Notes: generated from the sequence alone by a model not told the origin. DNA of 64,000 bases from an uncultured Phascolarctobacterium sp. (GCA_900541915.1 UQLS01000002.1:62001-126000), one strand, 5' to 3'. Shown: positions 8,863 through 18,264, counted from the first letter of the stretch. Program-made: numbers and translations.

Positions 8863-8918
8863 AAAGGCTAGAAATTATTTAATGTAAAAATATTTACAGA
8901 TGCAGATGGAGGCTCATA

Positions 8919-9692
8919 ATGCTGGAGTTAAAAAATATTAAAAAAAGTTATGACAACAAGACAATTCTTAACGATATCTCTCTGAAAATAGAAACTGGCG
9001 AGATTGTATCTATTCTTGGCCCGTCAGGAAGCGGCAAGACCACTCTTTTGAATGTTATTCTGGGTTTGACGGAAATTAATGCCGGTCAGATTATTTTTGA
9101 CGGACAGGACTTGAGCAGGGTACCGATGAAAGACCGCGGTTTCAATATCGTATTTCAGGATTATGCGCTGTTTCCCAATCTCAATGCTTACGACAATATT
9201 ATTTACGGATTACGTAATAAACCGGGTATTTCCACTCCGGAAGAAGTTGAAGAACTGGTAAATCTTTTAGGACTAAAAGAACATCTGAAAAAACGTATCG
9301 ACCAGCTTTCCGGCGGTCAGAAGCAGAGAGTAGCGCTGGCGCGTACTTTGGTCATGAAACCGAAAATCCTGCTTTTGGACGAACCGCTGAGCGCACTGGA
9401 CGGCGTTATTAAGGAATCTATCAAAGAGCGTATTCAGCTGATTGCTAAGCAATATAACCTGACTACGATTATTGTTACCCACGACCCGGAAGAAGCGCTG
9501 ACCTTGTCTGATAAGGTGCTGATTATCAATGAAGGAAAAATCTCCCAATTTGATCGTCCGCAGGTTATTGTCAATCAGCCGAAAACTCAGTTTGTGGAAA
9601 AATTTATTTTATCGCAGCTGCGTATTAAACGCGATAATATTTTCCGTTTGTTTGGCGATCTGCCTGCAGCTGTAGCAGGGGTTGCAAGATGA
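8919..9692 (+). CDS. ABC transporter ATP-binding protein, 2-aminoethylphosphonate type
   Basis: A 257-residue ATPase of the PotA/FbpC class with Walker A GPSGSGKTT (about residue 32), Q-loop FQDYALFP, signature LSGGQKQRVALARTL and Walker B ILLLDEPLSALD. It energises import by the fused permease that follows; the genes overlap by 4 bases (ATGA). The specificity is inferred from the downstream phnW-phnX pair. It agrees with the PhnT2 family in gene order and size. The strong GGAGG site is 6 bases before the ATG. Confidence 0.83.
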   Translation: MLELKNIKKSYDNKTILNDISLKIETGEIVSILGPSGSGKTTLLNVILGLTEINAGQIIFDGQDLSRVPMKDRGFNIVFQDYALFPNLNAYDNIIYGLRNKPGISTPEEVEELVNLLGLKEHLKKRIDQLSGGQKQRVALARTLVMKPKILLLDEPLSALDGVIKESIKERIQLIAKQYNLTTIIVTHDPEEALTLSDKVLIINEGKISQFDRPQVIVNQPKTQFVEKFILSQLRIKRDNIFRLFGDLPAAVAGVAR

Positions 9693-11371
9693 ACAGGAAA
9701 AGTTTTGAATTAAAGCTGTGCTTTGTACTGGTATGTATTATTTTTGCCATCTTTTTAGGCTTACCGCTGGGTAATCTGGCTTTAAAATCCTTACAGACCG
9801 GCAGCGGGCTGGGACTGGCAAATTATCAGCAGATGCTTGGCAATGATAAATTTCTGCAGGCTTTTAGTAACAGCTTTGTAATTGCTTCTTTGGAAGCACT
9901 GATTACCACAATACTGGCATTTTTCTTAGCCTATGGCCTGCACATGACGCGACTGCCGCATAAGATTAAGGAAATGCTGCAGCTGGTAATTATGATGCCG
10001 ATGTTTCTGCCGTCAATAACCTATGGCTTTGCTGTTATTTATTCTTTCGGCAAGCAGGGTTTGATTACAAGGCTTTTAGATACACAGCTGTTTCCTATCT
10101 ATGGTTTTTGGGGACTGTTGATTTCCTACATTATATATACGCTGCCGCCGGCTTTTCTGGTACTGTACAACGCGTTTTTCTATATTGATAAAAACTTTAT
10201 CACTGTTTCTAAAATCATGGGTGACAGCACGCTCCGTACTTTCCTTATGACCAGTGTCAGACCGCTGACAGGCAGTTTGCTGGCTGCATTTATCCTTTCG
10301 TTCTTCCTGAGCTTTACTGACTTCGGTATACCGGTGTCTATCGGCGGTGAATACGAAGTAATCGCAGTAGAGCTGTACATGCAGATGATGGGCGCTCTGC
10401 CTAATTTCAGCAACGGCAGCGTTATTGCAGTAATGATGCTGATACCTTCTGTAATCAGTGTAGCGCTGCTGCGCTATATGGAAAAATTCAATTTCCGTTA
10501 TAACAAGCTCAGTCGTTATGAAATTCAGCGTTCCTTTGTACGCGACAGTATCTTTACTGTATTCTTTGCCGCAGTAACGCTGGCATTTATTTCCGTATTT
10601 GCCATCATGTTTATCGTACCCTTTGTAAAAAGCTGGCCTTATCAGCCGATATTTACGCTGGATACTGTCAAGCGAGTGCTTAGTGACAGCGCGCTGCTTG
10701 ATATTTACATAAATTCTCTGATGGTGGCCGGTATTACCGCCGTTGCCGGAACAATTTTATGTTACGGTGCGGCCATGGTTAACGCCCGTTCTGATTTGCA
10801 CAGATACTGCAAAGTAATTATGGACGTTATCGCCATGGTTACCAATACCGTGCCGGGCATGGTACTGGGTGTTGCATTTATCTTCGTATTCTCCGGCAGT
10901 TCGCTGCAGAATACATTTGCCATCCTTATTATTGCCAATATCCTGCACTTTTTCACTACGCCGTATCTGATGATTAAATCCTCGTTGGCCAAGATGAATG
11001 AATCCTGGGAAACCACGGGACTTTTGATGGGCGATACATGGCTAAAAACAGTAATAAAAGTAGTTATTCCCAATTCCAAGGCGACTATTTATCAGATGCT
11101 GAGTTATTTCTTTGTCAACGCTATGGTGACAATCAGCGCAATTGTTTTTCTGGCAGGCGCAAGAACAATGGTTATTACTACAAAAATCAAGGAGCTGCAG
11201 TATTTTGAAAAGTTCGATGAAGTATTCGTTCTTTCCTTACTGATCTTCCTGACTAATATTGTAGTAAAGACTGTTTTCGATGTACTTGCTGAAAAAGAGG
11301 AATTTCCTCTGTATAAAAAAGTAAAAAATTTATTGAAAGCAAAGGAGTATTCAGATGAAAAGTTTTGCTAA
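9689..11371 (+). CDS. ABC transporter permease, fused double module (2-aminoethylphosphonate type)
   Basis: A 560-residue inner-membrane protein with two consecutive permease modules, each with a binding-protein-dependent transport segment. The junction is near residues 275-300. This FbpB/AfuB-like fusion means a single chain supplies both halves of the channel, as in the PhnU2 family of phosphonate importers. Around twelve hydrophobic segments can be seen. The conserved EAA-type loops occur near residues 165-190 (KIMGDSTLRTFLMTSVRP) and near 445 (GLLMGDTWLKTVIKVVIP). It overlaps the gene before it and, by 17 bases, the lipoprotein gene behind it. Confidence 0.83.
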   Translation: MNRKSFELKLCFVLVCIIFAIFLGLPLGNLALKSLQTGSGLGLANYQQMLGNDKFLQAFSNSFVIASLEALITTILAFFLAYGLHMTRLPHKIKEMLQLVIMMPMFLPSITYGFAVIYSFGKQGLITRLLDTQLFPIYGFWGLLISYIIYTLPPAFLVLYNAFFYIDKNFITVSKIMGDSTLRTFLMTSVRPLTGSLLAAFILSFFLSFTDFGIPVSIGGEYEVIAVELYMQMMGALPNFSNGSVIAVMMLIPSVISVALLRYMEKFNFRYNKLSRYEIQRSFVRDSIFTVFFAAVTLAFISVFAIMFIVPFVKSWPYQPIFTLDTVKRVLSDSALLDIYINSLMVAGITAVAGTILCYGAAMVNARSDLHRYCKVIMDVIAMVTNTVPGMVLGVAFIFVFSGSSLQNTFAILIIANILHFFTTPYLMIKSSLAKMNESWETTGLLMGDTWLKTVIKVVIPNSKATIYQMLSYFFVNAMVTISAIVFLAGARTMVITTKIKELQYFEKFDEVFVLSLLIFLTNIVVKTVFDVLAEKEEFPLYKKVKNLLKAKEYSDEKFC

Positions 11372-12353
11372 GTTGTTATGCACAGCAATGATGATGATGT
11401 GTTTGGCTGCAGGTATTGCAGGCTGCGGCGGTGAGGAGAAAAAAGAGGCTGCAGCAGATGTAAAGCCTACCGTAATTTATACCAATGCCGATGAAGAAGC
11501 TCAGGTTGCTATTAAAGCAGCTCTGGATAAAAATGGCTTCAATGGCAAATATATCATGCAATCCTTCGGTACTTCCGAACTGGGGGGCAAACTTTCTGCA
11601 GAAGGCAAAAATATTGAAGCCGGTGTAGTACAAATGACTTCCTACTATCTGGACAGCGCTCAAAAAGAACATCCCATGTTCATTGATCTGACCGATGTTA
11701 ATAAACCGCTGATGAAGCACGCTTCCTTCTATCTTCCTACTATCGGCAACTGCGGTTCCCTGTTTGTTAATACCGAAGAACTGAAAAAAGCAGGTCTGCC
11801 TGCTCCGAAAGCAATTAAAGATTTGGCAGATGCTAAATACAAAGGTCATATTTCCGTACCTGATATCATGGGTTCTTCTACTGCTTGGCTGATGACTCAG
11901 GCTGTACTGAATGAATATGGCGAAACTGACGGTGCTGCTATTATGAAACAAATTGAAGCAAACGCTGTTCCTCATCTGGAAAAATCCGGCTCCGGTCCGC
12001 TGAAAAAAATCCGTGCCGGTGAAGTAGCTGTTGGTTTTGGTCTGCGTCACCAGGCTGTTGCTGATAAACAAAAAGGCTTGCCTGTAGATTTTGTTGACCC
12101 TGCTGAAGGCAACTTTATGCTGACTGAAGCTGTTGCAGTAGTAGATAAAGGCGCTAAAGAAAACGAACAGGCTAAAAAGATTGCAGAATGCATTGCTAAA
12201 AATGCACGTCCTGAACTGCTGAAAATTTATCCGGTTGCTCTCTATGAAGGTGAAACCGTAGCAGCAGAAAATAAACCGGCAAATCCGAAAAACTTTAAAG
12301 AAACTCTGACTGTTGAACTGCTGAAAAAACATCAGGAACTTATTAAAAAATAA
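11355..12353 (+). CDS. ABC transporter substrate-binding lipoprotein, putative 2-aminoethylphosphonate receptor
   Basis: A 332-residue extracytoplasmic solute-binding protein of the iron/AEP class. It has a lipoprotein signal peptide with lipobox IAGC (Cys at residue 24). After the lipid anchor follows a short Lys/Glu linker and then the binding domain starting TVIYTNADEEAQ. Motifs such as NTEELKKAGLPAPK and the GSSTAWLM segment resemble Fe(III)/phosphonate receptors. The start follows AAGGAGT inside the permease gene. Because phnW and phnX follow directly, 2-aminoethylphosphonate is the likely ligand; an iron-type ligand cannot be excluded from sequence alone. Confidence 0.8.
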   Translation: MKSFAKLLCTAMMMMCLAAGIAGCGGEEKKEAAADVKPTVIYTNADEEAQVAIKAALDKNGFNGKYIMQSFGTSELGGKLSAEGKNIEAGVVQMTSYYLDSAQKEHPMFIDLTDVNKPLMKHASFYLPTIGNCGSLFVNTEELKKAGLPAPKAIKDLADAKYKGHISVPDIMGSSTAWLMTQAVLNEYGETDGAAIMKQIEANAVPHLEKSGSGPLKKIRAGEVAVGFGLRHQAVADKQKGLPVDFVDPAEGNFMLTEAVAVVDKGAKENEQAKKIAECIAKNARPELLKIYPVALYEGETVAAENKPANPKNFKETLTVELLKKHQELIKK

Positions 12354-12373
12354 TTGTTAAAAGGATGAATTTG

Positions 12374-13480
12374 ATGGATAAGAATACCTATAAGCTGCTG
12401 ACTCCAGGACCTTTGACTACCAGTGTTGGCGTAAAAGAAGCTATGCTGATTGACCGCTGTACCTGGGATGCTGATTATAAAGACATGACTCAGTCTGTAC
12501 GCAGACAGCTGCTGGAGCTGGCGCATGCTGACAAAGCAGCCTATACTGCCGTACTGATGCAGGGCAGCGGTACCTTCGGTGTTGAGTCTGTACTTTCCAG
12601 CGTTATCGCTCCCAGCGACAAGCTGCTGATTTTACAAAACGGTGCTTACAGCAAACGTATGGCTGAAATGGCAGAATACCATAAACTGTCTTATGTAGTA
12701 TATGAAGAAGATTACGCTAAAGTACCTGACGCGCAGATAGTGGAAGAACTGCTGCAGTCTGACCGTGAAATAACCCATATTGCTATGGTACACAGTGAAA
12801 CTACCAGCGGTATACTCAATGATATTGAGACCATTGGACAGCTTGCGAAAAAATATGGCAAGAAGTTTATTGTAGATGCAATGAGCAGCTTTGGCGGTGT
12901 GGATATTGATGTACCGGCAACGGGCATTACTTACCTGGTAAGCAGCGCTAATAAATGCATCCAGGGTGTGCCGGGCTTCTCCTTCATTATTGCCGAGACA
13001 GCTGATTTGAAAAAATGCCGCGGACTGGCGCATAGTCTTTCTCTTGATTTGTATGCACAATGGGAGACTATGGAAAAAGACGGCGGTAAATGGCGTTTTA
13101 CTTCTCCTACTCATGTAGTTGCTGCCTTTGCCCAGGCTTTGGAAGAGCTGAAAGCAGAAGGCGGTATTGCAGCACGCAATCAACGTTATGCAGCTACCAA
13201 TAAGGCACTGCGCGAAGGTATGGAAGCTATGGGCTTTAAAGCCTTTATCGCAAGCAGCTTACAGGGTCCCATCATTACTACCTTTTTCTATCCGGAAAAT
13301 GCGGCTTTCACTTTTGCAGAAATGTATGCTTATCTGAAAGACCGCGGCTATGTAATCTATCCTGGCAAACTGACCGATGCGGAAACCTTCCGACTGGGCA
13401 ATATCGGTGAAATTTATATGGAAGATGTGGAGAAAATCCTGGCAATCTTTAAAGCATTTACAGAGGAGCATAAAAAATGA
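12374..13480 (+). CDS. phnW: 2-aminoethylphosphonate-pyruvate transaminase PhnW
   Basis: PhnW is a PLP-dependent class V aminotransferase. It transfers the amino group of 2-aminoethylphosphonate to pyruvate, giving phosphonoacetaldehyde and alanine. The protein has the diagnostic N-terminal LLTPGPLTTS, MQGSGTFGVES near residue 57, DAMSSFGG (PLP-pyridine Asp) near 165 and the lysine-bearing SSANKCIQGVPGFSF near 192. I chose the ATG at 12374, 8 bases behind AAGGA, over an ATG at 12365 that lies on that site. Full family length; overlaps phnX by 4 bases. Confidence 0.95.
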   Translation: MDKNTYKLLTPGPLTTSVGVKEAMLIDRCTWDADYKDMTQSVRRQLLELAHADKAAYTAVLMQGSGTFGVESVLSSVIAPSDKLLILQNGAYSKRMAEMAEYHKLSYVVYEEDYAKVPDAQIVEELLQSDREITHIAMVHSETTSGILNDIETIGQLAKKYGKKFIVDAMSSFGGVDIDVPATGITYLVSSANKCIQGVPGFSFIIAETADLKKCRGLAHSLSLDLYAQWETMEKDGGKWRFTSPTHVVAAFAQALEELKAEGGIAARNQRYAATNKALREGMEAMGFKAFIASSLQGPIITTFFYPENAAFTFAEMYAYLKDRGYVIYPGKLTDAETFRLGNIGEIYMEDVEKILAIFKAFTEEHKK

Positions 13481-14262
13481 GCAAAATAAAGGCTGTAATA
13501 TTTGACTGGGCAGGTACCACAGTTGATTTTGGCTGCTTTGCGCCTGTTGCTGCTTTCATGGAAAGCTTTAAAAAACACGGCATCGAGGTTACGGAAGAAG
13601 AAACCCGTAAACCTATGGGAATGCTGAAAATCGACCATATCCGCACCATGCTGAAAATGCCGCGAATTGCTGCTTTATGGCAGGAAAAATACGGCAGAGA
13701 AGCCAATGATGAAGATGCTTTGGCAATTTATGCTGATTTTGAGCCTTTACTGCTTGCTTCGTTAAATGATTATTCCACTGTAAAGCCCTATGTACTGGAT
13801 ACAGTGCAGCAGCTGCGTACTAAAGATATTAAGATTGGGTCGACTACCGGTTTTAATGACAAGATGATGCAGATTGTAACTGCAGCTGCAGCGCAGCAGG
13901 GCTATCAGCCGGATTTCTGGATTTCCACAGATTTTACAGGCAATGTAGGACGTCCTTATCCGTATATGATTTTCCGCAATATGTATAAACTCGGTATTCA
14001 GAGTGTCAGCGAAGTAGTAAAAGTTGGTGATACTGTTGCTGATATTATGGAAGGAAAAAATGCAGGCGTATGGTCTGTCGGCGTTATCGACGGCAGTTCT
14101 GTCATGGGCATCAGTCAGGATAAATACGATGCTTTAAGCGATGGCGAGCTCCTTTCGTTGCGTGCGCAGGTACGCAAAACACTGATGGAGGCTGGCGCAG
14201 ATTTTGTTATTAACGATTTAAGACAGCTGCCGGAAGTTATCAGGATAATTGAAAAGGCTTGA
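13477..14262 (+). CDS. phnX: Phosphonoacetaldehyde hydrolase (phosphonatase) PhnX
   Basis: PhnX is a HAD-superfamily enzyme that splits phosphonoacetaldehyde into acetaldehyde and phosphate. The nucleophile motif DWAGTTVD starts at Asp10, and the Schiff-base lysine fits Lys51 in GMLKIDH. The C-terminal GRPYPYMIFRNMYKLG and KVGDTVADIMEG motifs place the remaining HAD residues. The 261-residue length is normal. Translation is coupled to phnW, and a strong terminator follows, closing the unit. Confidence 0.95.
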   Translation: MSKIKAVIFDWAGTTVDFGCFAPVAAFMESFKKHGIEVTEEETRKPMGMLKIDHIRTMLKMPRIAALWQEKYGREANDEDALAIYADFEPLLLASLNDYSTVKPYVLDTVQQLRTKDIKIGSTTGFNDKMMQIVTAAAAQQGYQPDFWISTDFTGNVGRPYPYMIFRNMYKLGIQSVSEVVKVGDTVADIMEGKNAGVWSVGVIDGSSVMGISQDKYDALSDGELLSLRAQVRKTLMEAGADFVINDLRQLPEVIRIIEKA

Positions 14263-14275
14263 TAGAGAAGTAATA

Positions 14276-14316
14276 AAACTCTCTTGCACAGGATAAGCTG
14301 GCAAGAGAGTTTTTTG
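14276..14316 (+). terminator. Terminator after phnX
   Basis: A 12-bp perfect stem (14276-14287 with 14301-14312), a 13-nt loop and a T run. It ends the aminoethylphosphonate unit. Confidence 0.9.
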
Positions 14317-14376
14317 TTGCTTTTAATAATAAGAAAAATTTCCATTGATAAATAAAATCTAATGTTATTTAAAATA

Positions 14377-14404
14377 TTGACTTAATGAGAAAATATACTA
14401 TAAT
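14377..14404 (+). promoter_or_regulatory. Promoter of the SLH porin gene
   Basis: TTGACT (14377-14382), a 16-bp spacer and a perfect TATAAT (14399-14404). It predicts a leader of about 75 nt before the porin start. Confidence 0.7.
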
Positions 14405-14442
14405 AAAGACAATATATGCTGTTTTAAGAAATCTGTTTACAG

Positions 14443-14488
14443 ATCACTCTCACATTCTTAAAGACGGCCAAAAATTTAGGAGTGTGAT
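14443..14488 (+). promoter_or_regulatory. Leader hairpin covering the porin ribosome-binding site
   Basis: ATCACTCTC (14443-14451) can pair with GAGTGTGAT (14480-14488) with one mismatch. The 3' arm contains most of the GGAG Shine-Dalgarno and abuts the ATG at 14489. Folding would hide the translation start. Pairing is seen; a regulatory role is inferred. Confidence 0.4.
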
Positions 14489-15736
14489 ATGACTATGAAA
14501 CAAACAGTGATCTTTTCCATGCTTTTAGCTTTAGGCGTAACTGCTTCTGCATACGCAGCAAATCCGTTTTCTGATGTTCCTGCTGGCCACTGGGCATATG
14601 ACAGTGTAAACAAACTGGTTGCTGCTGGCGTAGTTGAAGGGTATCCTGACGGAACGTATGGCGGAGATAAGCTGATGACCCGCTATGAAATGGCACAAAT
14701 TGTAGCGAAAGCTATGGCAAAAGGTGCCAATGTTGATAAGCTTTCAGCAGAATTTGCCGAGGAGCTTGATACTTTAGGCATTCGTGTAGCTGCTTTGGAA
14801 GAAAAAACGGATAATGTAAAAATTACTGGCCAGATCCGCTATGAATATGGTGACCGCAACGGAGATCTTGGTAGGGAAAAAGGTAAAGATGCCGTAAACC
14901 GCCTGCGCAGCCGTATTTATATTAAAGGGCAGGTGAATGATGACTGGAGCTTTACCGGACGTATTCAAAACGATCAGAAGTTTAACAATGACAGCGGTGA
15001 TGAAAAAACACAGTTTAATCAGGCTTATGTAAACGGTAAGATTGGCGGCGTGAAGGTATTGGCCGGTAAAACTGATCAATATCTGGCTAATGGATACCTT
15101 TACGACGATACAGCAGAAATGCTGCAGCTTTCTTATGGTAAAGATATTAAAGTTAATGCTTACTATGGCCAGCCAACTGACTATGGCTATGATGAGTTTT
15201 ATGGAGTTTCTGCTAATGGTAAAATAGGTAAGCTGTCTTTATCCGCAGGATATGATGCTTTTAAATATGGCTTGAAAACAGCTGCTTTTGTTGGTGATGG
15301 AGATACTAATAATGTTGGTATAGGTAAGGACAATAACGTCTGGAATGTAAGTGCTTCTTATAATTTTGGGGATGTAAAATTAGGCGCTACCTACCTTAAC
15401 TCTGACTTAGGCGATACAATGCTGATGAATAAGAATGTCGATACTGATGGTTATGTAATCAGTGCTTCTTATAAAGGTGCTAAAGCTGCTGATCCTGGCA
15501 GCTGGGGATTGTGGGGTAATTACTATAACCAGGGAGCAGGAACTTTTGTAGCTCATACCATGAAAACAGGTGACTGGGGATACTTCTACAATGAAGGTTT
15601 CAAAGGCTACGGTATTGGCGCTAATGTAACAATTGCTAAGAATATGGTTTATAATTTAGATTATTATGATTTGGAAGGTAAAGAAAGCGGTAAAGATACT
15701 CAAGTACTTTGGAGTCGACTGCAGATTACGTTCTGA
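14489..15736 (+). CDS. SLH-domain outer-membrane porin (OmpM-like)
   Basis: A 415-residue outer-membrane channel and tether protein of diderm Firmicutes. A signal peptide ends at AYA-A near residue 24. An SLH domain follows (about 26-80; FSDVPAGHWAYDSVNKL, YEMAQIVAKAM), which binds peptidoglycan-linked polymer. Then come a short coiled coil (about 85-110) and a beta-barrel that ends in Phe (LWSRLQITF), the usual outer-membrane C-terminal signature. In Negativicutes such proteins are major porins and tie the outer membrane to the cell wall. It is monocistronic with its own promoter and terminator. Confidence 0.92.
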   Translation: MTMKQTVIFSMLLALGVTASAYAANPFSDVPAGHWAYDSVNKLVAAGVVEGYPDGTYGGDKLMTRYEMAQIVAKAMAKGANVDKLSAEFAEELDTLGIRVAALEEKTDNVKITGQIRYEYGDRNGDLGREKGKDAVNRLRSRIYIKGQVNDDWSFTGRIQNDQKFNNDSGDEKTQFNQAYVNGKIGGVKVLAGKTDQYLANGYLYDDTAEMLQLSYGKDIKVNAYYGQPTDYGYDEFYGVSANGKIGKLSLSAGYDAFKYGLKTAAFVGDGDTNNVGIGKDNNVWNVSASYNFGDVKLGATYLNSDLGDTMLMNKNVDTDGYVISASYKGAKAADPGSWGLWGNYYNQGAGTFVAHTMKTGDWGYFYNEGFKGYGIGANVTIAKNMVYNLDYYDLEGKESGKDTQVLWSRLQITF

Positions 15737-15741
15737 TAAAT

Positions 15742-15767
15742 AAAAAACCGGCTTATGCCGGTTTTTT
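15742..15767. terminator. Bidirectional terminator between the porin and the deacylase gene
   Basis: An 11-bp stem (15742-15752 with 15757-15767) with A-run and T-run on the two arms, so it can stop transcripts from both sides. The convergent genes end on either side of it. Confidence 0.9.
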
Positions 15768-15769
15768 AT

Positions 15770-16741
15770 TTATTCGTTATTTTCATTTTTAATAGTTCCA
15801 TAGGCTACAAGTACAGTACCTTTGGGTGCTGAAAGAGCAGGGCATATGTAAAGAACAACACCTGTCTGTTCGGCATAATAGGTGGTAATTATGCTGCCGA
15901 AAAGGTCGGTAATATGACCAAGAATTTGACCTTCTTCGACAAAGTCGCCACTATGGATGTGATGCATCCAGCATCCTGCTTCCATTGTTTCTAAATAAAT
16001 CAGATTTTCTACATCACTTGGTACATGACGACGTGGCTTTACAGGGATGGAGGTCATTTTTAGCTTGTTCATAATATTATAGATATCATTTTTGTAGGCA
16101 TCTATGTCTTCACGCAAGCATAATCCTGCTCCTCCGCGCTCTATTAAAATTGATGGCAGGCCTTGACTGGCAGCGTAATTATATGCACCGCCTGTCGCCA
16201 TTGAGCGTACCATATATTCCATATCCAGGACCTTGGCAATACTGCGTGATTTTTGTTCTATTTCCAGTGTTGGCTGACCTGGATAATATACATATGGGTG
16301 TAAGCTTTCGTGAATATCGCCACTATGCATATCTACATAGAAATCAGCAATTGGGAAAAAGTTATTACTGATAAGATAAGCCGTTTTATCAGACAGCGTA
16401 CCTAATGGATTACCAGGAAAAACGCGGTTCAGATTTTTGCCGTCTTCAGGAACAATAAACTCACGCCGAGCCCAGAACCCCTGGATATTAACAGGATGCA
16501 TCATGATGAGGCAGCCGCTTAAATGTTCTGGCTCTATATCACGTCCGAGCTCCATAGCAGCAGCAATGCCAGGATATTCGCCGCCGTGTATACCGGCAGT
16601 GATAAACAGCGTAGGTCCATCTTCATGACCATTTATAATTGTTATTGGAATTTTTACTGCTGTATCGGGAACAGGCAGCATTGTACGAAGCTTTTCGCCT
16701 CTGTTAATGGTTAAACCACAAATATTTACAGTATCAGACAT
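15770..16741 (-). CDS. Succinylglutamate desuccinylase/aspartoacylase family protein
   Basis: A 323-residue M14-family zinc hydrolase of the AstE/aspartoacylase group, which removes acyl groups from acyl-amino acids. The zinc ligands are visible as HGGEYPG near residue 53 (His, Glu) and DMHSGD near residue 138 (His). SxxNLNRVFPG near residue 103 provides the conserved Asn-Arg pair. The C-terminal beta domain (from about 240) has a barrel-sandwich-like repeat (GQILGHITDLFG). Its substrate cannot be told from sequence; no arginine succinyltransferase genes are nearby. Confidence 0.82.
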   Translation of the reverse strand: MSDTVNICGLTINRGEKLRTMLPVPDTAVKIPITIINGHEDGPTLFITAGIHGGEYPGIAAAMELGRDIEPEHLSGCLIMMHPVNIQGFWARREFIVPEDGKNLNRVFPGNPLGTLSDKTAYLISNNFFPIADFYVDMHSGDIHESLHPYVYYPGQPTLEIEQKSRSIAKVLDMEYMVRSMATGGAYNYAASQGLPSILIERGGAGLCLREDIDAYKNDIYNIMNKLKMTSIPVKPRRHVPSDVENLIYLETMEAGCWMHHIHSGDFVEEGQILGHITDLFGSIITTYYAEQTGVVLYICPALSAPKGTVLVAYGTIKNENNE

Positions 16742-16783
16742 TATGATTGCTTCTCTATTGATTGTGATAACTTATTGTGCTAT

Positions 16784-16813
16784 ATTATAACATAAAATAA
16801 ATTTTTAATTCAA
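16784..16813 (-). promoter_or_regulatory. Promoter of the deacylase gene
   Basis: Minus-strand TTGAAT (16813-16808), an 18-bp spacer and a perfect TATAAT (16789-16784), about 40 bases from the start codon. Confidence 0.55.
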
Positions 16814-16875
16814 TAAATACATCTATTGGAATTAGTTGTTGTTAAAAAATAGATGCGATTAAGAGAAGGCGTAAT

Positions 16876-18177
16876 ATGCTGAATGACAAAGAATTTTTAA
16901 AACTTACAGTTCCCTTTATGTTATCTACAATGACGCAACCATTGATGGGGGCTGTCAATACTGCGGTAATGGGACAATTACCGCAGCCGGAATATATTGC
17001 CGCGGTAGCATTAGGAGCCATCCTGTTTAATAATCTGTACTGGTTATTTGGATTTCTTCGTGTAAGTACTACGGGTTACTCTGCACAGGCCATGGGAGCG
17101 AACGATAAAACTCTTTCTATGCTTGCTTTTTTTAAACCTTTGGTACTGGCTATTGTTATAGGCTTTTTGTGCATTGTTTTGCAGAAATATATAGTTGAAG
17201 CATATTTAAGTTTTATTTCTCCCACAGAACAGGTTGCTGCTTTGTGCCGTAGTTATTTTGATATTCTGATCTGGGGTGCTCCTTTAGTCCTGTTTAATTA
17301 TGTTTCTCTAGGATGGCTAATGGGTCAGGCGCAGGTTCGTGCTTCTGTAATAATGCAAGTTTCTTCTAATCTGCTGAATATTATTTTAAGCATTTTGTTT
17401 GTGCTTGTATGGGAGCTTGGTATTGAAGGAGTTGCTGTGGCAACCTTGCTGTGTCAGATTTATGGTGCTGCCGTAGGAGTGTTTTTAATAGCGAAATTAG
17501 GCAATTTCAACTACAGAATTTTACCGGTAAAGGAATTATTAGATTGGCGTACCTTTACAGAAATGCTTAAGGTTAACTTTAATCTTATGCTTAGAACGGC
17601 ATGCTTACTGACTGTAAATAATGTTATGGCGGCTGTAGGCGCAGGGTTTGGTACAGCAGTGCTTGCGGCTAATGCTGTATTGCTGCAGATTAAGGATTTG
17701 ATGAGCTTTTTAATGGATGGAATTGCTAACGGTACGGCAATTTTTACAGGTAAGTCAATAGGTACACAAAGCAGAACAATGCTTGATAAAACTATTGCTT
17801 TAACTTATAAATGGGCAGCGATACTGGCATTGTTTTTGTCTGGTGTGTATTTCGCAGGCAGCAGCTGGATGATTAGCTTATTTACTGACCAAGAGTCTGT
17901 AATTAAGCTGGCAGAAAAATATAAATTTTATATTTTGCTATATCCAGCCGTTTCCTTTATAGGACTGTCCCTGTATGGCGTCTTCAGCGGTGCGACACGT
18001 ACAGCACCTGTACGCAATATGATGCTTATAGCATCTGTATCCTTTTATTTGGTACAGATGGTGCTTGTGCCTGATTTAGCTAATAGTGGGCTCTGGATTG
18101 CTTATATGACATATATGGGGATGCAGTCAATAGTATTGTATATATATTTAAAAAAGTTAAGGTTTTCATTAATTTAA
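16876..18177 (+). CDS. MATE family efflux transporter
   Basis: A 433-residue inner-membrane protein of the multidrug and toxic compound extrusion family, with about twelve hydrophobic segments in two related halves. The N-terminal half contains PFMLSTMTQPLMGAVNTAVMG, and a second MATE repeat begins near residue 230. The family exports cationic compounds using H+ or Na+ gradients. The DinF-like character (no long loops) is a guess. It stands alone between divergent and downstream units, with its own terminator. Confidence 0.88.
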   Translation: MLNDKEFLKLTVPFMLSTMTQPLMGAVNTAVMGQLPQPEYIAAVALGAILFNNLYWLFGFLRVSTTGYSAQAMGANDKTLSMLAFFKPLVLAIVIGFLCIVLQKYIVEAYLSFISPTEQVAALCRSYFDILIWGAPLVLFNYVSLGWLMGQAQVRASVIMQVSSNLLNIILSILFVLVWELGIEGVAVATLLCQIYGAAVGVFLIAKLGNFNYRILPVKELLDWRTFTEMLKVNFNLMLRTACLLTVNNVMAAVGAGFGTAVLAANAVLLQIKDLMSFLMDGIANGTAIFTGKSIGTQSRTMLDKTIALTYKWAAILALFLSGVYFAGSSWMISLFTDQESVIKLAEKYKFYILLYPAVSFIGLSLYGVFSGATRTAPVRNMMLIASVSFYLVQMVLVPDLANSGLWIAYMTYMGMQSIVLYIYLKKLRFSLI

Positions 18178-18264
18178 ATATAGTTTAAAAATAAATAATC
18201 AAAATTATCTGTGTATCATAAATGTAAAAATAGGAATTATTCATTACTGTATGAATATAGAAAA

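Noticed and set aside
11376..12332. A 318-codon open frame antisense to the substrate-binding lipoprotein gene
   Set aside because: It has a Phe/Cys/Ser-rich composition expected from reverse translation of the real gene, with no ribosome site. The lipoprotein on the plus strand has a clear signal and operon place.
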